6,684 nt of DNA from JAHFUI01 sp041485905. Its GTDB lineage: Bacteria > Acidobacteriota > Vicinamibacteria > Vicinamibacterales > CAVVIG01. The DNA lies in assembly GCA_041485905.1 (NCBI GenBank), contig JBGPKK010000232.1, positions 1 through 6,684 on the forward strand. Reading direction: 5' to 3'. Below, piece after piece: positions 1 through 4,799 of the stretch. The first letter of the stretch is position 1. Each line of letters opens with the position of its first letter. The position numbers were made by a program, and so were the translations under genes. Under the pieces are notes generated by a model. The model was not told the DNA's origin, did not search any database, and worked only from the letters and a program-made list of their open reading frames with translations.

Positions 1-180
1 CGGGCAGGTCCCGGCACGCGCCTCACGGCGGCGGCCTATCAACAGGCATTTGAAGGAGCGCGACAAGCTGGCGCGGCCGGATGGGTGTTTCATACGGCCG
101 CGGGTTTCGAGCTTCGCCAGAAGCCGTTCCTCGATGCCTTGAACCCAGACGAACGGACGGCGCTTCCGCGTTTGCGGTAG
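1..180 (+). CDS. C-terminal fragment of an unrecognised protein
   Basis: An open frame runs from the first base of the window and ends at TAG (178-180), giving the last 59 residues of a protein whose start lies outside. The composition looks like real coding sequence: an Ala-rich helix-like stretch (AYQQAFEGARQAG) is followed by AAGWVFHTAAGFEL, then a helix-like segment (FLDALNPDERTAL). A segment of the type GAAGWVFHT near a C-terminus resembles the last strand and helix of a TIM-barrel hydrolase such as a glycoside hydrolase, but this is a weak impression and I do not name a family. It converges on recX, with 25 bp between the two stop codons. That spacer contains a short palindrome (GTCCGGAC, 192-199) but no T-tract terminator. 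Confidence 0.6.
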   Translation, partial: RAGPGTRLTAAAYQQAFEGARQAGAAGWVFHTAAGFELRQKPFLDALNPDERTALPRLR

Positions 181-205
181 CTCCTGCTCAGGTCCGGACG
201 TCGAT

Positions 206-661
206 CTAGCCTGGCCGCGAGTGCTTCTTCAGCGTCGCCATGACACGGTCTGGCTCGAATCCCTGTCCGATCAGGTATCGATAGAGCCGGCGGAATTCCG
301 CATCGTCGGCGATCCGTTCGCGGCCGCGGAGGCGTTTGGCGAGCGAGGATTCCAGGAGCGCGTCCTGGTCGAGCGCGCCGTATACCGCGTTAATCACTCG
401 ATTCGCCGTCGCGGGCAGGATCCCCGCCTGCTCGATCTGACGGCGCACGCGCAGCCTCCCGCGTTTTTTGATCGACACCTGCGTCCGCGCAATCGCTTCG
501 GCGACCCGCACATCGTCGATGGCGCGCTCCTCGCGGAGCCGGGCTACGGCGGCGTCGATGTCCTCGTCGGCGTGCTGCCGCCGCGCCAGACGCTGCCGAA
601 TCTGCGCTTCGGACAGCTCACGCCGGCCCAGCATCTTGAGCGCGTCGATGTAGGCGTTCAC
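206..661 (-). CDS. recX: RecX family regulatory protein
   Basis: This encodes a 151-residue RecX, a cytosolic protein that binds RecA filaments and modulates recombination and the SOS response. The length is typical of the family. The sequence shows the all-helical RecX pattern: an N-terminal ALKMLGRRELSEAQIRQRL helix pair (about 7-26), a VARLREERAIDDVRVAEAIA segment (39-58) with the family's characteristic L..E..IDD.R.A spacing, then a KKRGRLRVRRQIEQAGI segment (64-80). A third repeat ends in YRYLIGQGFEPDRV (about 126-139). The start is GTG (659-661). No alternative start lies nearby in frame, and it begins 16 bp after the pilT stop on the same strand, so it is probably the last gene of the kinase-pilT-recX transcript. 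The only Shine-Dalgarno-like run (AGGA) overlaps the pilT stop at an unusually long distance, so translation may depend on coupling. It is not next to recA here, which is common outside some lineages. Confidence 0.9.
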   Translation of the reverse strand: MNAYIDALKMLGRRELSEAQIRQRLARRQHADEDIDAAVARLREERAIDDVRVAEAIARTQVSIKKRGRLRVRRQIEQAGILPATANRVINAVYGALDQDALLESSLAKRLRGRERIADDAEFRRLYRYLIGQGFEPDRVMATLKKHSRPG

Positions 662-677
662 GTGTGGCGGCTGTGTC

Positions 678-1823
678 CTAACTGCCGAAGCGCGTGATTT
701 CCGGGGCGCCGACGACTGTCTTGGCCATCTGGTCCCGGCTCAGGTCTGAGGTCGTCGAGATGCCCTGCACCTTCAGCTTGAACTCGTCGACGTTGCTGGC
801 CCACCGCAGCGCCTCTTCGTAAGACACGAGGCCCTGTCCGAAGAGGCTGAAGATGGATTGATCGAACGTCTGCATCCCGTACTGCGACGTGCCGGCGGCG
901 ATCGCGCCATGAATGAGGTGGGTCTTTTCCTTGTCGACGATGCAGTCGCGGATGAAGGGGGTGCTGATCATCACCTCGACCGCCGGGGCGCGGCCGCCGC
1001 CGTCGGCCTTCGGCAGGAGGCGCTGCGAGACGACCGCCCTGAGCACGCTTGCCAGCTGCAGCCGGATCTGTTTCTGCTGGTGCGGCGGAAAGACGGCGAT
1101 GATGCGGTTGATGGTCTCGGTCGCATCCAGCGTGTGCAGCGTCGAGAACACCAGGTGGCCCGTTTCAGCCGCGAGCAGGCCCGTCTCGATCGTCTCGAAA
1201 TCGCGCATCTCGCCGACGAGAATCACGTCAGGATCCTGCCGCAATGCGCTGCGCAGCGCCCGCGCGAACGATCGGGTGTCGACGGCGACCTCGCGCTGAT
1301 TGATCATCGACTTCAGATCGCGGTGGAGGAACTCGATGGGGTCCTCGACCGTCATCACGTGCGTCGACCTGGTCTTGTTGATGTGGTCGATCAGTGCCGC
1401 GAGGGTCGTGCTCTTGCCGCTCCCGGTCGTCCCGGTCACGAGGACGAGGCCGCGTTCCTCGTCGGCGATCTTCTTGAGCACCGGCGGCAGCCCCAACTCC
1501 TCGACCGTCCGGATCTGCATGGGGATCACGCGCAGGACCAGGCCGACGGTTCCGCGCTGCTGGAAGATGTTGCAGCGGAACCGGCCCAGGCCCGGGACGC
1601 TGTAGGCCAGGTCGACTTCCTGGGCTTCCTTGAACTTCTGCCGCTGCGTGGTCGACATCACGGCCGCGCTGATGGCGACGACGTCCTCGTGGTCGAGCCT
1701 CTTGTCTTCGCTGGCGACGAGCAGCGTGCCGCGCACGCGCATCATCGGGTAGTTGCCGACCTTGATGTGGAGGTCGGAGGCGCCGTTCTCGACGGCAATC
1801 TTCAGCAGATCATTAAGGTGCAT
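678..1823 (-). CDS. pilT: PilT-type type IV pilus retraction ATPase
   Basis: This is a 381-residue hexameric ATPase of the secretion superfamily (GspE/PilT), predicted to power type IV pilus retraction and twitching from the cytoplasmic face of the inner membrane. It has an N-terminal PAS-like domain with the ASDLHIKVG signature (15-23), the Walker A motif GTTGSGKST (131-139), the Asp box TVEDPIEF (158-165) and the Walker B region DPDVILVGEMRD (197-208) with the probable catalytic Glu at 205. The His box GHLVFSTLHT (222-231) and the C-terminal GMQTFDQSI segment (316-324) follow; the segment TPFIRDCIVDKEKTHLI corresponds to the PilT AIRNLIREGK region. These favour PilT over the assembly ATPase PilB, which is much longer. 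The start is ATG 1821-1823 because MHLNDLL matches the family N-terminus; an in-frame start at 1904 would overlap the kinase gene. It begins 20 bp after the kinase stop, with no clear Shine-Dalgarno. The protein is roughly 35 residues longer than typical PilT, the surplus being at the C-terminus. It could be one of several PilT paralogues. Confidence 0.93.
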   Translation of the reverse strand: MHLNDLLKIAVENGASDLHIKVGNYPMMRVRGTLLVASEDKRLDHEDVVAISAAVMSTTQRQKFKEAQEVDLAYSVPGLGRFRCNIFQQRGTVGLVLRVIPMQIRTVEELGLPPVLKKIADEERGLVLVTGTTGSGKSTTLAALIDHINKTRSTHVMTVEDPIEFLHRDLKSMINQREVAVDTRSFARALRSALRQDPDVILVGEMRDFETIETGLLAAETGHLVFSTLHTLDATETINRIIAVFPPHQQKQIRLQLASVLRAVVSQRLLPKADGGGRAPAVEVMISTPFIRDCIVDKEKTHLIHGAIAAGTSQYGMQTFDQSIFSLFGQGLVSYEEALRWASNVDEFKLKVQGISTTSDLSRDQMAKTVVGAPEITRFGS

Positions 1824-1843
1824 CTCTGAAGATTCTAATCCAT

Positions 1844-2809
1844 CTACTGCGCCTCGCCGCAGAACGGACACCGATCCGATCGGGCGTGCAGCGGTTTCCG
1901 GCACTGCCAGCAGAAACGCGGCTGCAGTGTCTCGCGCGCTTTCAGCCGCGTGTGGATGTCCTGTACCTGCCCAGACTCCTGGTCAGGGGATGACGACGGG
2001 CGGCGCGTACTGCGCGGCCGCGCGGCCAGCACATCGTCGAGCAGATCGCTCGCGCGCTGGTAGCGGTCGGGGACGTCGGGAGCCATCGCCTTGAGGACGA
2101 TGTCGTTGATGGCCTTCGGAATTTTCGGGTTCTTCAGCCGCGGCGCGGACACGAGCTCGCCGCGCATCAAGCGATCCAGATCGGCGGGCGACGGCGTGTC
2201 GTACGGCAGCACCCCGGTCAACATCTGGTACATCGTGACGCCGAGCGAATAGATGTCCGACGCGAACACCGCTTTCCCGTGGAACTGCTCCGGGGCCATG
2301 TAAGGCGGGCTGCCGATGACCGTTGTGCCATGCGCGGCGATTTCGAGAAACCGCGACGTGCCGAAGTCGGCCACTTTCAGCAGCCCGTTCTCGGTGATCA
2401 GCACGTTGGACGGACGCAGATCGCGGTGCAGGACGCCCTGGCGGTGCGCATGATCGACGGCGTTGCAGATCTGGCAGGTGTAGTCGAGCGCCAGCGCCAG
2501 ATCGAGCGGGCCGTCGCGTGCGACGATCGCCTCGAGCGTCTCGCCGGGCACGAACTCCATCACGATGAAGAAGACGTTGTCCTGTTTCTCCGCCGTGAGG
2601 ATGGTGACGATGTTCGGATGGTTGAGCGTGGCGAGCAGGCGGGGTTCCCTGAGCAGCTCGCCGAAGTCGACGCCTTGTTTGTGGGGGACCTTGAGGGCGA
2701 CTTTCTTGTCGATCCAGGTGTCTTCGGCGAGATAGACGCTGCCGAACCCGCCGCTGCCGATCGTCGCCAGTACTTTGTATTTGCCGACGATCTGACCTCG
2801 AAAAAACAC
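1844..2809 (-). CDS. Hanks-type Ser/Thr protein kinase with C-terminal zinc ribbon
   Basis: This is a 321-residue soluble eukaryotic-like kinase that transfers ATP phosphate to Ser/Thr of protein targets. All catalytic elements are visible: glycine loop GSGGFG (18-23), ATP lysine K40 in VALK, alpha-C glutamate E55, catalytic loop HRDLRPSN (128-135, base D130), DFG (148-150), APE (172-174), SDIYSLG (184-190) and R249 of subdomain XI. The usual Lys of HRDLKPxN is Arg (R132). The activation loop offers T162 and T163. A polar linker (about 265-297) leads to a C-terminal zinc ribbon with C300, C303, C314 and C317 (CxxC-10-CxxC). There is no transmembrane helix or extracellular sensor, unlike PknB, so it should be cytosolic. 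I choose GTG 2807-2809 because its product begins like related kinases (FFRGQIVGKYKVL); an ATG at 2854 would add 15 unconserved-looking residues over the promoter motif. It leads the kinase-pilT-recX operon. The substrate is unknown; PilT is a candidate by position only. Confidence 0.92.
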   Translation of the reverse strand: MFFRGQIVGKYKVLATIGSGGFGSVYLAEDTWIDKKVALKVPHKQGVDFGELLREPRLLATLNHPNIVTILTAEKQDNVFFIVMEFVPGETLEAIVARDGPLDLALALDYTCQICNAVDHAHRQGVLHRDLRPSNVLITENGLLKVADFGTSRFLEIAAHGTTVIGSPPYMAPEQFHGKAVFASDIYSLGVTMYQMLTGVLPYDTPSPADLDRLMRGELVSAPRLKNPKIPKAINDIVLKAMAPDVPDRYQRASDLLDDVLAARPRSTRRPSSSPDQESGQVQDIHTRLKARETLQPRFCWQCRKPLHARSDRCPFCGEAQ

Positions 2810-2816
2810 GGTGGCG

Positions 2817-2825
2817 AGTATAGCA
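2817..2825 (-). promoter_or_regulatory. Candidate extended -10 promoter of the kinase operon
   Basis: Read on the minus strand this is TGCTATACT: a TATACT hexamer (2817-2822; five of six match TATAAT) preceded by the TGn extension (2823-2825). Spacing would place the transcription start near 2810, one base before the kinase GTG at 2809, which predicts an essentially leaderless mRNA. I see no good TTGACA-like -35 at 16-18 bp, which fits extended -10 promoters that tolerate its absence. There is no Shine-Dalgarno before this GTG. The motif is seen in the sequence; its activity is inferred. Confidence 0.45.
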
Positions 2826-2885
2826 GTTCGGTAACGCGGTCCCTCGGCCGGCATTTGCGCCTGCCGGTCCTTGCGGGTGAGAATG

Positions 2886-2891
2886 AGGAGG
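2886..2891 (+). promoter_or_regulatory. Strong Shine-Dalgarno of ilvE
   Basis: AGGAGG lies 6 bp before the ATG at 2898-2900, a near-ideal ribosome binding site. It decides the ilvE start over in-frame TTG (2871), GTG (2877) and ATG (2883) codons further upstream. It is the only textbook Shine-Dalgarno in the window, which suggests ilvE is translated efficiently from a leadered mRNA, in contrast with the divergent kinase gene. Confidence 0.85.
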
Positions 2892-2897
2892 ACCTAT

Positions 2898-4016
2898 ATG
2901 CCGAAGATCAACAACCTCACGCACCCGAGCTGGCCCTCCGAGCCGCTCGATCCACGCCAGTTGGAGTTCGGCAAGATGTTCACGCCGAACTTCTTCGTCA
3001 CCGAATACCGGAACGGCCAGTGGCGCGACCCGCGGATTCAGCGGGTGGAGCCGTTCGCTCTGCATCCGGCCTCGCTGGTCTTCCATTACTCGCAGACGGT
3101 CTTCGAGGGGATGAAGGCGTTTCGCCAGCTGGATGGCCGCGTCGTGCTGTTTCGGCCCGAGATGAACGCCAGACGGTTTCAGCAGTCGGCGTTGCGGCTC
3201 AGTATCCCGCAGGTCGACGAGGATTTCTTCATCCAGGCCATTCGCGAGCTCGTCGAGAACGAGCGGCATTTCCTGCCGGGCGCGCCAGGGTGCCTGTACA
3301 TCAGGCCAACCGTGATGGGGGTGGACGCGACGCTGGGCGTGAAGAGCGCCAGCGAGTTCATCTTCTTCATTCTCACGCTGCCGTCCGGCGGATATTTCAA
3401 GGGCGCGGCCGAAGGTCCTGGCGCGATTGACGTGCTCGTCACCAGGTCCGTCGTGCGCGCCGCTCACGGCGGAATGGGCAACGTGAAGGCCGGCGCCAAT
3501 TACGCCGGGACGCTCAAGATCACGGAAGAGGCGAAAGCGGCGGGCTGCTCGCAAGTGCTGTTTCTCGACGCGCACGACCACCAGTACGTCGAGGAGATGG
3601 GCGGCATGAACATCATGTTCGTGCAGAAGGGCGGGCTGCGGACGCCGCCTGTCGCCACCGACACGATTCTGCGAGGCGTGACGCGCGACTCGCTGCTGGT
3701 GCTCGCCAGGGAGAAGGGGCTCGAGGTGAGCGAGGAGCCGATCACGATCGACGAAGTCGTCGCCGGCGTAGGGACGGGCGATATTTCCGAGATATTCGCG
3801 TGCGGCACCGCGGCCGTCGTCGTGGGGATCAAGAGTCTGCGGCTAGAGGGCGGGGCGTCGATCACGCTGGCCGCGTGTCCGGGTCCCGTCACCACCCAAC
3901 TGTACGAGGCGCTGACCGGTGTGCAGTACGGACGTTCACCGGACCGCCAAGGCTGGATTCGCGAAGTGTGCCCGGCCGACGCTGAGGCGAACGTGCACGC
4001 GGTCGGCAAGCGCTGA
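2898..4016 (+). CDS. ilvE: Branched-chain amino acid aminotransferase
   Basis: This is a 372-residue PLP-dependent fold-type IV aminotransferase (EC 2.6.1.42) that interconverts Leu, Ile and Val with their 2-oxo acids using 2-oxoglutarate/glutamate in the cytosol. It belongs to the longer subtype typified by mitochondrial BCAT and Bacillus IlvK, not the roughly 300-residue E. coli type. Motifs seen: LEFGKMFTPNFFVTEY (22-37), WRDPRI (42-47), FHYSQTVFEGMKAF (62-75), LFRPEMNARRFQQS (84-97), LYIRPTVMG (133-141), then GGMGNVKAGANYA (191-203) where K197 is the Schiff-base lysine. The cofactor-binding YVEEMGGMN (230-238) and the phosphate-binding segment CGTAAVV (302-308) follow. The product ends in QGWIREV plus a short nonconserved tail. 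The ATG at 2898 is set by AGGAGG. It is divergent from the kinase gene and followed after 7 bp by rsmE. No leader peptide or T-box-like element fits in the short upstream spacer, so no attenuation control is visible. Confidence 0.95.
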   Translation: MPKINNLTHPSWPSEPLDPRQLEFGKMFTPNFFVTEYRNGQWRDPRIQRVEPFALHPASLVFHYSQTVFEGMKAFRQLDGRVVLFRPEMNARRFQQSALRLSIPQVDEDFFIQAIRELVENERHFLPGAPGCLYIRPTVMGVDATLGVKSASEFIFFILTLPSGGYFKGAAEGPGAIDVLVTRSVVRAAHGGMGNVKAGANYAGTLKITEEAKAAGCSQVLFLDAHDHQYVEEMGGMNIMFVQKGGLRTPPVATDTILRGVTRDSLLVLAREKGLEVSEEPITIDEVVAGVGTGDISEIFACGTAAVVVGIKSLRLEGGASITLAACPGPVTTQLYEALTGVQYGRSPDRQGWIREVCPADAEANVHAVGKR

Positions 4017-4023
4017 CGCTCGC

Positions 4024-4779
4024 GTGTCCCTCCATCGCTTTTTCACCCCCTCGCTCGATCCCGGGGATGACCTGGTCACCCTTCCGCGCGAGGAGGCCGA
4101 GCACCTCACACGCGTGCTGCGACTCACCGACGGCGATTCGGTCGCGGTGTTCGACGGGCGCGGGAACGAGTTCCTCGGGCGTGTGGCGGCGACCCAGCGC
4201 CGCGACGTGCGCGTGCAGATCATCTCGAGAATCGAGCCTGCCGCCGAACCGGCGGTCTCGCTCACCCTCGTGCAGGCCGTCCTCAAAGCCGACAAGATGG
4301 ACGACATCGTCCGCGACGCGGTGATGCTTGGCGTCTCCGCGATTCATCCGATCGTGACGCGCCATACCGAAATGACGGTCGCGGCGCTCAGGCAGGGCGC
4401 GCGAGTCGATCGGTGGCGCCGCATCGTGCTCGCCTCGGTGAAGCAATCGCGCCGCGCCACCCTGCCCGATATCCGGCCGCCGCTCCGCTTGGAGGATTAT
4501 CTGGACGAGCCCGCACCGGCCGTGCGCGTGATGCTGGTCGAGCCTGGCATCTCAATGTCCCCAGGCGCCGTCGAGCCGATCGGGGCGTTGCGTCAGGAGA
4601 CTGCACCGCAGGATGCCGCCGTGATCGTCGGGCCCGAAGGCGGATGGGTGGAAGAGGAGTGGACGCTTGCGCGGGACCGCGGCGTCCGTCTCGTGACCCT
4701 CGGCCAGCGCACGCTGCGCGCCGACGCGGTGCCGGTCGCGGCCATCAGCGTGCTGCAGTTCTTGTGGAACGATCTGTAA
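4024..4779 (+). CDS. rsmE: 16S rRNA m3U1498 methyltransferase, RsmE family
   Basis: This is a 251-residue SPOUT-class methyltransferase predicted to use S-adenosylmethionine to methylate N3 of U1498 of 16S rRNA on the 30S subunit. The N-terminal PUA-like RNA-binding domain begins SLHRFFTP and includes HLTRVLRLTDGDSVAVFDG (27-45). The trefoil-knot domain carries LVQAVLKADKMDDIV (82-96), VIVGPEGGWVEEE (200-212), and the knot segment LGQRTLRADAVPVAA (226-240). Length matches the family. Three usually conserved patches differ from the common form: the ELGV segment reads MLGV (101-104), EQ(S/C)GR reads KQSRR (140-144), and LRTET reads LRADA (231-235). These may mark a lineage-specific subfamily. 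The start is GTG 4024-4026, 7 bp after the ilvE stop and without a clear Shine-Dalgarno, so translational coupling to ilvE is likely. An in-frame ATG at 3919 would overlap ilvE and add 35 unrelated residues. Confidence 0.9.
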   Translation: MSLHRFFTPSLDPGDDLVTLPREEAEHLTRVLRLTDGDSVAVFDGRGNEFLGRVAATQRRDVRVQIISRIEPAAEPAVSLTLVQAVLKADKMDDIVRDAVMLGVSAIHPIVTRHTEMTVAALRQGARVDRWRRIVLASVKQSRRATLPDIRPPLRLEDYLDEPAPAVRVMLVEPGISMSPGAVEPIGALRQETAPQDAAVIVGPEGGWVEEEWTLARDRGVRLVTLGQRTLRADAVPVAAISVLQFLWNDL

Positions 4780-4799
4780 CCGGACACTACGTTACGATC
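4771..4799. repeat. Imperfect inverted repeat between convergent stop codons
   Basis: The arms GATC-T-GTAAC (4771-4780) and GTTAC-GATC (4791-4799) can pair as a 5 bp plus 4 bp stem with one bulged T and a 10-base loop. It spans the rsmE TAA (4777-4779) and touches the stop of the facing gene (4799-4801). There is no T-tract on either side, so it is not a textbook intrinsic terminator. It might act as a weak bidirectional terminator or mRNA 3' end stabiliser, or be chance. Confidence 0.3.

Noticed and set aside
181..205. Palindrome GTCCGGAC as a terminator between the two convergent genes at the left end
   Set aside because: It is a self-complementary 8-mer with no loop and no T-tract; such sites are frequent by chance in GC-rich DNA.
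858..1829. Plus-strand open frame of 323 codons opposite pilT
   Set aside because: Asp/Arg/His-rich translation with no domain, fully antisense to a pilT gene with intact Walker motifs.
1824..1904. N-terminal extension of PilT starting at 1904
   Set aside because: The extra 27 residues would overlap the kinase coding end and do not resemble PilT; the family N-terminus begins at the ATG 1821-1823.
2810..2854. Kinase start at ATG 2854
   Set aside because: The added 15 residues are unlike kinase N-termini and cover the extended -10 motif. GTG 2807-2809 is preferred, though ATG 2854 is not fully excluded.
2855..2884. Possible sigma-70 promoter for ilvE (TTGCGC, 18 bp, GAGAAT)
   Set aside because: Both hexamers are poor, and the implied start would fall inside or beyond the AGGAGG ribosome binding site, leaving no usable leader.
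2279..3430. Plus-strand open frame of 383 codons opposite the kinase and overlapping ilvE
   Set aside because: It is antisense to the kinase and out of frame with ilvE, with low-quality composition and no motif. The real plus-strand gene is ilvE at 2898.
1983..3581. Long minus-strand open frame (532 codons) across the kinase start and opposite ilvE
   Set aside because: Its product is Arg/His-rich with no recognisable domain, and it lies out of frame in the kinase gene and antisense to ilvE. Both of those have full family motifs, so this is a shadow of GC-rich codon bias.
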